This document shows positions 1 to 5,644 of a DNA stretch of 20,626 nucleotides, in pieces. Position 1 is the stretch's first letter; the number at the start of each line of letters is the position of its first letter. Source of the stretch: Actinomycetales bacterium (GTDB taxonomy: Bacteria > Actinomycetota > Actinomycetes > Actinomycetales > Actinomycetaceae); contig JALHDK010000032.1 of assembly GCA_022838965.1 (NCBI GenBank), forward strand, positions 5,045 through 25,670, in the 5' to 3' direction. The notes beneath the pieces are model-generated. The model had not been told where the DNA came from. It saw nothing but the letters and a program-made list of their open reading frames with translations, and ran no database searches. Position numbers and translations under genes: made by a program.

Positions 1-436
1 TGTCCTCCTCCTCGATGGCGATCCCGGCCTTGAGGGCGCCTTCGAGTGTCTCCCCCTGGGTGGCGAGCGAGTCGTAGAGTTCGTCAAGCTCGCTGACGGC
101 GTAGTCACCTGCGGCGCGTCCGTCACTCGGATCCTCGATGCCGAACCGGTCCAGTTGACGGCCGACGGCGGTGAAGTGCCGGTCCTCGCTCCGTGCGATG
201 TTGGCGAAGACAGTGGCACTTGGATAGCGTTCCGCGAACAGCGTGTAGAGGTCGCGTGCGAGGCGCTCCTCCTCACGCATGAACGTCAGGTCGTCGGCGA
301 GCTGGGGGTCGGTGGCGGTGGCGGTGATCGCCAGCGGGAGCGGTCCCTCGACCGCCGACGCCATGGCGACGGCGCCGAAGGTCGTGACCGCGACGACGCC
401 CGCGGCGGCCGCAGCGATGAATCGCGTGGTTCGCAT
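1..436 (-). CDS. Exported DUF2202 family (ferritin-like) protein, C-terminus beyond window
   Basis: I translated this frame by hand; it stays open from an ATG at 436 to the left edge (145 codons), so the 3' end is missing. The start has a strong Shine-Dalgarno AAAGGAG (443-449) six bases upstream. The N-terminus is a typical signal peptide: basic MRTTRF, then an Ala/Val-rich hydrophobic core to about residue 28. The mature part carries the DUF2202 hallmarks: DLTFMREEERLARDLY, then IARSEDRHFTAVGRQLDRFG, and near the edge ALKAGIAIEEED. The spaced Glu and His residues are those expected of a ferritin-like di-iron four-helix fold. The substrate is unknown for the family; a secreted or lipid-associated role is inferred from the signal peptide only. 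It follows the arsR stop by 69 nt and probably has its own promoter, but I see no clean one. Confidence 0.85.
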   Translation of the reverse strand, partial: MRTTRFIAAAAAGVVAVTTFGAVAMASAVEGPLPLAITATATDPQLADDLTFMREEERLARDLYTLFAERYPSATVFANIARSEDRHFTAVGRQLDRFGIEDPSDGRAAGDYAVSELDELYDSLATQGETLEGALKAGIAIEEED

Positions 437-505
437 TCTGGGCTCCTTTCATTCTGCCGTTACACAGGAGTCAACCAGCACCGGATGAAGCCACGTGAAC
501 AGCGT

Positions 506-814
506 TCATGAAGATTTGATGAAGGAGTCGGAGGGTTCCGTGAGCTCGGCGCCGAGACGGTGCAGGAGGTCCAGGAGAGGGCGCACCGTCTGCTCGTGGG
601 CGAGGGAATAGCAGCGGCGGGGACCGTCGACCCGCACACGGACCAGGCCAGCGTGCCGCAGCGCTGCCAGATGCTTCGACACCGTCGGCTGGTCCAGCTC
701 CTCGCCGTCGCGCAGCCCGGTCACGTCGCACTCGCCGGCGGCCAGGGAGCGGAGCAGCGACCGACGCACCGGGTGGGCCAGTGCGCGGCACGCTGCGGAC
801 AGGGGGTCGGTCAC
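506..814 (-). CDS. ArsR-family winged-helix transcriptional regulator
   Basis: A 102-residue protein of the usual ArsR/SmtB length. The recognition helix region is clear: QPTVSKHLAALRHAGLVRVR (residues 42-61), followed by the wing DGPRRCYSL. The N-terminal helix has the typical ALAHPVRRSLLRSL. The classic metal-binding ELCVC motif is absent; its position reads GECDV with one Cys (C29). The other cysteines are C9 and C68, so a thiol-based rather than metal signal is possible (inference). Translation starts at a GTG overlapping the trxB stop (GTGA, 811-814), so it is coupled to the redox genes upstream. Autoregulation of the trx-trxB-arsR operon through the inverted repeat at 2115-2136 is a reasonable hypothesis. 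No terminator with a T-tract is evident after the stop; a weak TGAAC-AGC-GTTCA inverted repeat overlaps it (496-508). Confidence 0.9.
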   Translation of the reverse strand: MTDPLSAACRALAHPVRRSLLRSLAAGECDVTGLRDGEELDQPTVSKHLAALRHAGLVRVRVDGPRRCYSLAHEQTVRPLLDLLHRLGAELTEPSDSFIKSS

Positions 815-1731
815 GACTTCAGGTATTCGAGTGCGGAGAGCGCTGCCACCGTGCCGTCCGCCACCGCGGTGGTCACTTGCCGGACGCGCGTGGCACGGAC
901 GTCCCCCGCCGCGAAGACGCCGGGCTGGCTCGTCCTCAGGGCGTCATCCGTGATGATCTCGCCGCGCTGGTTCATCTCGACATGGCCGGCGAGCGCCGCG
1001 GAGTTCGGGAGATAACCGATGAACACGAAACACCCGTCCACCGGGATCTCGCGGACCTCACCGGTCCCCTTGTCCTCGGTGCGGACCGCGCTGAGGGCTG
1101 TGTCCCCGGTGAACCCGAGCACCCGCTGGTTCATCAGGAAGCAGATCTTCGGGTTGGCAGTGGCCTCGGCAACAATGAACGGTTCGGCCTGGAAGTGGTC
1201 GAACTCGTGGATGACGGTGATCTCCGAGGCGTACCGGCTGAGTGACACCGCCTCTTCGAGGGCGGAGTTCCCGCCCCCGACGATGGCGATGGGCAGGCCG
1301 GTGAAGAAGTCGCCGTCGCAGGTCGCGCAGTAGGAGATCCCCCGCCCGGTCAATCGCTCCTCGCCGTCGACGCCGAGCGTGCGCGGCACTCCGCCGGTGG
1401 CGATGATCACGGCGCGAGCGGTGTATCGGCTGCCGTCCCTCATGGTGACCGATTTCGGCTCGCCCGCGAGGTCCAGCGCAGCGATGCGTGCGAAGGCCTT
1501 GATCTCGCACCCGAACTCGCGCGCCTGCTGTGCCATCGTCTGGGAGAGTTCACGCCCGGTGGTGGTCGGCACCCCCGGATAGTTCGCGACCGCGTGGGTG
1601 AGGACCGTCTGTCCCCCCAGCGTGCCGGTGTCCAGGATCAGGACGCGCCGCCGGGCCCGCCCGGCGTAGATTCCGGCGGTCAGGCCGGCCGGCCCTCCCC
1701 CGAGGATGATGATGTCGTAATCGGTGGTCAT
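811..1731 (-). CDS. trxB: Thioredoxin reductase-like FAD/NAD(P) oxidoreductase
   Basis: 306 residues, normal for low-molecular-weight TrxB. Visible motifs: FAD-binding GGGPAG (11-16), the redox-active CATC centre (C135, C138) in SYCATCDGDFF, the second dinucleotide site VGGGNSALEEA (151-161), and the C-terminal FAD motif PGVFAAGDVR. The expected role is to transfer electrons through FAD to the CATC disulfide and on to a thioredoxin, probably the neighbour encoded 4 nt upstream. An oddity: the segment after the second Rossmann strand reads HEFDHFQA (175-182), where NADPH-dependent TrxB has HRRxxxRA. All three arginines contacting the 2'-phosphate are missing, so NADPH use is doubtful. The symbol is by family; the electron donor may be NADH or something else. 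The ATG at 1731 is favoured by the 4-nt gap to the upstream gene. Confidence 0.93.
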   Translation of the reverse strand: MTTDYDIIILGGGPAGLTAGIYAGRARRRVLILDTGTLGGQTVLTHAVANYPGVPTTTGRELSQTMAQQAREFGCEIKAFARIAALDLAGEPKSVTMRDGSRYTARAVIIATGGVPRTLGVDGEERLTGRGISYCATCDGDFFTGLPIAIVGGGNSALEEAVSLSRYASEITVIHEFDHFQAEPFIVAEATANPKICFLMNQRVLGFTGDTALSAVRTEDKGTGEVREIPVDGCFVFIGYLPNSAALAGHVEMNQRGEIITDDALRTSQPGVFAAGDVRATRVRQVTTAVADGTVAALSALEYLKS

Positions 1732-1735
1732 GGGT

Positions 1736-2080
1736 TCAGCCCGAGAACGCCTCGTCGAGGATCGCTGTCACCTGCTCCATGGACTGGATGCTGCTGGTCG
1801 CGTGCACCACTTTGCCGTTCTTGAAGTACACCGTGAACGGGAGGCCGCGGAAGGTGGCCGTCTCGGGCAGGGTGCGGATCACGCGGGCCACGGGCTCGTC
1901 GAAGGCCATGTCGCGGAATGCGACGTGGGGATAGTCATCCTCGATGGACTCCATGACGTCGTAGACCGGGAGGCACATGGGGCCCATGCGCCCACAGCAG
2001 ATCATGACGTTCTCGTTGTTCTCCAGCACCTCGCGGAACTCGTCCTCCGATGTGATGTGCTTCAATCCGGTCTGCAGCAC
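1736..2080 (-). CDS. Atypical thioredoxin-family protein (CCGRMGPMC active site)
   Basis: I start this at a GTG (2080) giving 114 residues, because a doubled Shine-Dalgarno (GGAG at 2086-2089 and 2091-2094) lies just upstream; the longer open frame to 2482 overlaps the neighbouring gene and is not coding. The fold is recognisable: VMICCGRMGPMCLPVYDVM (25-43) in the active-site position, FRGLPFTVYFKNGKVV (77-92) with the conserved cis-proline P81, and a C-terminal helix. WCGPC is replaced by C28-C29-G-R-M-G-P-M-C36, so the redox pair is spaced differently from classical thioredoxins. I recall similar proteins in anaerobes and sulfate reducers; this was not searched. It is the first gene of the trx-trxB-arsR operon. 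Its composition (many E, N, I, M; few A) contrasts with neighbouring proteins. Confidence 0.88.
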   Translation of the reverse strand: MLQTGLKHITSEDEFREVLENNENVMICCGRMGPMCLPVYDVMESIEDDYPHVAFRDMAFDEPVARVIRTLPETATFRGLPFTVYFKNGKVVHATSSIQSMEQVTAILDEAFSG

Positions 2081-2114
2081 AGCTGCTCCTCTCCTCTGGT
2101 GATGATGCATCAAC

Positions 2115-2136
2115 CATATACCATCCACGGTATATG
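2115..2136. promoter_or_regulatory. Inverted repeat, candidate operator of the trx-trxB-arsR operon
   Basis: A perfect 8-bp inverted repeat, CATATACC-N6-GGTATATG, lies 35 nt upstream of the thioredoxin start codon. It is strikingly AT-rich for this genome. A second, 10-bp palindrome TGATGCATCA (2103-2112) sits immediately downstream of it. The TATATG half could serve as a -10 element on the minus strand, so a bound repressor would block transcription, but I see no convincing -35. The ArsR protein encoded in the same operon is the obvious candidate ligand; the ATACC/GGTAT halves also resemble CsoR/CstR-type operators. Assignment to either family is inference. Confidence 0.55.
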
Positions 2137-2189
2137 CCGATGGCAGATTACCGCGGCGCGGTCTCATGCCGGCGTCGCCGACCAGCGTG

Positions 2190-3110
2190 TCAGGACGCGG
2201 GGAACGAGGCAGCGAAGGCCCTGAAGTTCCGGTCGTGCCCGAACTCCGTCGGGATGCCGAACACGACGTGCTGGAAGGCGCCCCGGAAGTCCGACTCCAG
2301 TGCCGCGCGGAAGTCCGACGCCGTGCGGTCGGGGTCGTTGGCGAACGCGCCACACTCCCACGCGCCGAGCACCAGCGAGGCGTAGCCGTAGGCGTGGGCC
2401 ACGGCCAGCACCCGGCGGATCCGGCGGGCGAGGAGGTCGCTCGACCGGGGCTGTCCGAGGACGTAGGCGACGGGCGCGGCACTGGTGACGATACTGAGCA
2501 GCCACGGCTGGGCGAGGGGTGCGCCGTCGTCGGTGCGGAAGACGGGAACGTCGGGCGAGAGGATCACCCAGTCGGTGGAGTCCGGATCGGGACGCCGCGC
2601 GTGGGCCGCGTACATCGGGTCCCCGTGGAGCGTCTCCTCCAGGGCGCTGGACCGGCAGAGCACCTCCTCCTGGGCCCGGGCGCCGTGAAGCCAGCCCCCG
2701 CCCGGATGAATGCCGTTGGCGTAGTTGAGGGCCAGTGGAGTCTCCCCGGCGTCGGTGAGGCGCCGCGCCGCGCCGAGGGTGGTCTCGTTGGTGAGCTCGA
2801 CGGCGGTGGTGCGGAACCGCCGGGGCGGTGGCGCCGGGAGCGCCGCGTCGGGAGGGATGCTCCGCTTCGCCGCCACCGCCGCGGCCACCAGCGGGCCCCA
2901 GCGGACGGGAGTTCCCGCGGCATCGAGGTAGTACCCCTCCTTCGCGGCCCGGTGCGCCTCCCGGGCGAGAACCTCCGAGCGGTGCGGCGTCATGCTCCGC
3001 GACTGTCCCGTGCGTTCCAGGTGTGGGGTGTCGAGGAGAGTGTGGCTGATCTGGAGGACGCCGGGCTGCGGGGCCGTGACGTCGTCCGTGAGTTCGCGGT
3101 TCCGTTCCAC
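2190..3110 (-). CDS. TIGR02452-type poly(ADP-ribose) glycohydrolase / macrodomain protein
   Basis: The bacterial-type PARG signature GGG-X7-QEE is intact: GGGWLHGARAQEE (residues 137-149), preceded by LNYANGIHP and followed by VLCRSSALEETL. Further family blocks are MYAAH, ILSPDVPVFR (183-192) and LVLGAWECGAFANDP near the C-terminus. The expected activity is hydrolysis of ADP-ribose chains or ADP-ribosyl conjugates in the cytoplasm, with the QEE glutamates catalytic. I chose the GTG at 3110 because GGAGG (3120-3124) is nine bases upstream and the first 39 codons keep strong G/C third positions. The ATG at 2993 (267 residues, close to the family core) is the alternative. The gene starts 30 nt after the DinB stop, so the two are probably cotranscribed. 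The physiological target is unknown. Confidence 0.88.
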   Translation of the reverse strand: MERNRELTDDVTAPQPGVLQISHTLLDTPHLERTGQSRSMTPHRSEVLAREAHRAAKEGYYLDAAGTPVRWGPLVAAAVAAKRSIPPDAALPAPPPRRFRTTAVELTNETTLGAARRLTDAGETPLALNYANGIHPGGGWLHGARAQEEVLCRSSALEETLHGDPMYAAHARRPDPDSTDWVILSPDVPVFRTDDGAPLAQPWLLSIVTSAAPVAYVLGQPRSSDLLARRIRRVLAVAHAYGYASLVLGAWECGAFANDPDRTASDFRAALESDFRGAFQHVVFGIPTEFGHDRNFRAFAASFPAS

Positions 3111-3119
3111 CTGTCCGTG

Positions 3120-3124
3120 CCTCC
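3120..3124 (-). promoter_or_regulatory. Ribosome binding site deciding the PARG start
   Basis: GGAGG on the minus strand, nine bases before the GTG at 3110. The internal ATG at 2993 has only a GGAG placed one base away, too close to work. This favours the longer 306-residue protein. Confidence 0.5.
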
Positions 3125-3140
3125 GGATCCCGACCGACGG

Positions 3141-3707
3141 TCAGCGCAACATGACCGACAGTGGCCGGCCGACGTCGTGGAGGTGGTGCACCACATCGTG
3201 CAGGAAGTACTGCGCGAGCGTGAGGATCGTGAACTCGGAGCCGTTCGACCGGATGCCGCGGCGGCTCTCCTGTCCGAGCGGAACTGCGCGCAGCCGCGCC
3301 GCGATGGCGCCGAGGCTGATGCTCACGGCCGGGGCGAGGTGGCGCGGGTCGAGATCGGCGTACCGGCCCTCGATGGCCGCGACGTCCTGGTCCCAGTCCT
3401 GGAACGTGGGCGTGTCCTCGGCGAGCATCAGGTCGAGGCGGCCGAGGAAGACCCGGCCGAGGTCGCGGACGTGGGCGGCGTACTCCGTCGGTGACCACAC
3501 CCGCGGGCGCGGCCGGGTCCGCAGCGCACCGACGTCGTCGTGCTCGAGGAGGTGACGCCACTGCCGGGCGGCCACGTCCGTCAGGTCCGCGACCTGGCGG
3601 AGCGTCAGGTCGCGGACCGTGACGCCGCACTCGGGGCAGCGATGGTGGACCGTCCACGTCCAGTCCTTGGTGTCCGGTTCGGGCAGTTCGAGGTCCGCGT
3701 GCTCCAT
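3141..3707 (-). CDS. DinB superfamily protein with N-terminal CxxC
   Basis: 188 residues from an ATG at 3707. The N-terminus holds HHRCPECGV (C24, C27), a common zinc-knuckle-like lead of actinobacterial DinB proteins. The DinB four-helix bundle follows, with WSPTEYAAHVRD (H79), FQDWDQDVAAIEGRY and the C-terminal FTILTLAQYFLHDVVHHL (H170, H174, H175). The histidines match the metal site of the DinB/YfiT fold, whose members include thiol-dependent transferases (bacillithiol or mycothiol). The actual substrate cannot be read from the sequence. No good Shine-Dalgarno precedes the ATG. An in-frame extension to a TTG at 3800 has high GC3 but nothing like the family N-terminus, so I left it out. 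A weak promoter-like pair (ATGACT, 18 nt, GAATAC, about 3802-3838) lies upstream and is low confidence. Confidence 0.85.
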   Translation of the reverse strand: MEHADLELPEPDTKDWTWTVHHRCPECGVTVRDLTLRQVADLTDVAARQWRHLLEHDDVGALRTRPRPRVWSPTEYAAHVRDLGRVFLGRLDLMLAEDTPTFQDWDQDVAAIEGRYADLDPRHLAPAVSISLGAIAARLRAVPLGQESRRGIRSNGSEFTILTLAQYFLHDVVHHLHDVGRPLSVMLR

Positions 3708-3929
3708 CGGCCCATGGTGGCAGAGACGTGCCCGGTCGGGAAGGGTCCGCGTGACGGTGTGCGTCCGGGGCTGGCGGCCGCCCGCGACTGGCGTCTCCAA
3801 CCGACGTATTCAGCCCCGCGAGACCGTCCAGTCATTCTCTGAAGACCGTTGCCTGCGGAGCGCGGCCGCACCCGACCCCCGCCGGACGAGCGCCCCGGCG
3901 AAACGTCAGCGCGCCCCCCGGCGAGACGA

Positions 3930-3962
3930 CAGCGCCGCCGTCGGGGGACGACGGCGGCGCTG
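3930..3962 (-). terminator. Hairpin terminator after the large cluster and small CDS
   Basis: A perfect 13-bp inverted repeat (CAGCGCCGCCGTC, 7-nt loop, GACGGCGGCGCTG) begins 17 nt past the TAA of the small gene ending at 3980. There is no T-tract, which is common for actinobacterial terminators. The stem is almost entirely G:C and very stable. It would insulate the upstream genes from the DinB-PARG pair. Confidence 0.7.
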
Positions 3963-3979
3963 GAGTGGTCGAGCGGGGG

Positions 3980-4147
3980 TTATGCGGCCACGCGGGCCGG
4001 GCGACGGCGGTCGGTGCGGTCCGGCTCGGGCTCGGGCAGGACCGGGAGGTTGTAGCGGATGCGCAGTTCCTTCACCGGGCGGCCGGTGAGGGCGGCGATG
4101 TCGAAGATGAGGCGGTCGACGACGGCCTCGTAGTCGGGCGTGTTCAT
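3980..4147 (-). CDS. Small hypothetical protein (55 aa)
   Basis: The ATG at 4147 has a strong AGAGGAG six bases upstream, and the frame ends in TAA directly before a perfect hairpin terminator; together these support a real gene. The frame stays open upstream to 4327, but the added residues are Arg/Pro-rich and look non-coding. The protein starts MNTPDYEAVVDRLIFDIAAL, probably one amphipathic helix, followed by TGRPVKELRIRYNLP and a charged Pro/Arg-rich tail. The middle looks like a short helix-turn-helix-like or adaptor segment, but I recognise no family. There is no signal peptide or membrane segment. It lies 204 nt after the Rhs-like gene, so it may be cotranscribed or use its own promoter. 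Confidence 0.6.
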   Translation of the reverse strand: MNTPDYEAVVDRLIFDIAALTGRPVKELRIRYNLPVLPEPEPDRTDRRRPARVAA

Positions 4148-4351
4148 GGAAGCTCCTCTCATGGGAGGGACGAAGGGGGAGGGCGCGACGGCGCCAGTGG
4201 AGATCTCGGGGACCTCGGGAGACGGTGGGCGCTGGACTTCGTCCGAGCGTTGGACGGCGCGCCTACGCCACCCACCATACCCGGTCGGGAGCCCCAACCT
4301 CGCACGCGCCCGCGTGGTCTCCACCACACCCGCCGCCGCCCGGCGCCGCGC

Positions 4352-5644
4352 TCACGTCAGGGTGAACGAGCAGGTCAACGGCGCGGAGGCGCCCGGCGTG
4401 CCCACGTCCACGGTGATCACGTAGTTCCCGGTGGCGCTGCCGGCCGGGAACGACACCCGGTAGGCCGCCCCCCCGAGCCCCAGGAAGGCGAGGGCCTCAG
4501 GGGCGGGAACAGACTGCACGGGATTGGCGGCACCCGCGGCGGGGGGCGCGCCGTTCACGGAGGTGACCCGCGGCGCCCGCACGATCGGTGCCGGAACGAG
4601 CAGGAACCCTGCTCCCCCGAGGGTGAGGCCCGCCAGGGTCGGCGCACCCGGGGACGCGGCAGTCCGCAGCTCGAGGGTGTTCACCACCCGCGCGGCGAAG
4701 CGCCGCACCGGAACATCGACGTCGCGGGAGAGGTGCATTCCCGCCAGCGCCAGCCCCCCGGGGCCGTACGCCCCGCCGGCAGCGCTGTAGTGGCGGCTCA
4801 CCTCCACGGGCTCCGGCGGACCGGGGGCCACGCCCACGAGCCGCAGGCCGTCCAGGCGGACCCTGGTTCCGGGATCGCTGACCGTCAGCCGGAAGGTCCG
4901 GGAGCCGTTCGGGGTCACCTCCACCGCGGCCCGCTGGAACGGGATCAGGACCACGGTGTCCCCCTCGGCCACCGGCTGGCCGGCCACCCGCACGGTGACG
5001 TCCTCCACGGTGACGTCGAAGTACAGCGGCTGCATCTGCTCGCGGTGGGTGTCCGTGGCACGCCCCGCCCCGGCGATCCCGTTGACGGTGGTGACACGAT
5101 GGTCGCCCGGCCGGGTGAAGGCCACGTAGGCGCCCAGGGTGCGCTGCAGCCGCGCGCTGCCGGGAATCGAGGCCAACGCGGAGGGCTGGAACCCGAGCGG
5201 ATCGGCGGCCCCGCCCGCCGGCCCGGGCGGCACGAGGCGCGGGTCGGCGTCGCGGCGGGTGAAGCCGTCGAAGACCGCCCGGCCGGGTTCGGGAGTCCCG
5301 CCGACGACGGTCGTGCCATTCGGATCCGCGCTGGCCCCGGTCTCGGACCGGTTCGGCAGCACACGGAGCGTCCCGAGCGGGGCCCCGAGAACATCACGGT
5401 CCAGTGGAACGCCGGGCGCATCCAGTGCCCCCCGGGCGACGAACGACCGGGTTCGGCTGAGCGGCCAGTGACGGTAGCGGGCCACGTCCCCCACCACCAT
5501 GCGGGCCCGGGCGAACCCGTCCGCGCGACGCTCCCCGGTGAGTCGCCCGAGCGGGGAGTACAGGTCGCCGCTCTCCGACGACGCCTCCTGCTCGATGGGG
5601 GCCAGGTGCTCGGGCTGGATGCCGAACAGCCGCTTCCACCACAC
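4352..5644 (-). CDS. Displaced C-terminal part of the Rhs-like metallopeptidase (other frame)
   Basis: This frame encodes 430 residues from a GTG at 5644, but coding quality continues upstream to the G5 run at 5678-5682, adding GTQNFSLLPFGY before the first VWW. It joins perfectly to the upstream gene if one G is removed (VLG then TQNFSLLPFG). No Shine-Dalgarno precedes 5644, so independent translation is unlikely. Contents: an aromatic/hydrophobic stretch (FSLLPFGYVWWKRLFG), the Glu-rich segment IEQEASSESGDLYSPLG, then about 330 residues of beta-rich sequence with Ig-like features such as YFDVTVEDVTVRVAGQPV, ending in NYVITVDVGTP...CSFTLT. I read it as the natural C-terminus of a 1958-residue protein, separated by a frameshift or a sequencing indel. 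IEQEAS is a possible third zinc-ligand site for HELEH; this is speculative. Confidence 0.75.
   Translation of the reverse strand: MWWKRLFGIQPEHLAPIEQEASSESGDLYSPLGRLTGERRADGFARARMVVGDVARYRHWPLSRTRSFVARGALDAPGVPLDRDVLGAPLGTLRVLPNRSETGASADPNGTTVVGGTPEPGRAVFDGFTRRDADPRLVPPGPAGGAADPLGFQPSALASIPGSARLQRTLGAYVAFTRPGDHRVTTVNGIAGAGRATDTHREQMQPLYFDVTVEDVTVRVAGQPVAEGDTVVLIPFQRAAVEVTPNGSRTFRLTVSDPGTRVRLDGLRLVGVAPGPPEPVEVSRHYSAAGGAYGPGGLALAGMHLSRDVDVPVRRFAARVVNTLELRTAASPGAPTLAGLTLGGAGFLLVPAPIVRAPRVTSVNGAPPAAGAANPVQSVPAPEALAFLGLGGAAYRVSFPAGSATGNYVITVDVGTPGASAPLTCSFTLT

Noticed and set aside
446..474. TTGACT at 469-474 as a -35 for the DUF2202 gene
   Set aside because: A hexamer 17 nt downstream would be TGAAAG inside the ribosome binding site, leaving no room for a leader.
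2150..2162. ACCGCG-N1-CGCGGT inverted repeat after the PARG gene as a terminator
   Set aside because: A one-base loop cannot form a stable hairpin and no T-tract follows; it may be chance in GC-rich DNA.
2164..3657. 497-codon minus-strand frame and the matching plus-strand frame 2166-3494
   Set aside because: Arg/Pro-rich shadow sequence; the PARG and DinB frames here carry intact catalytic motifs.
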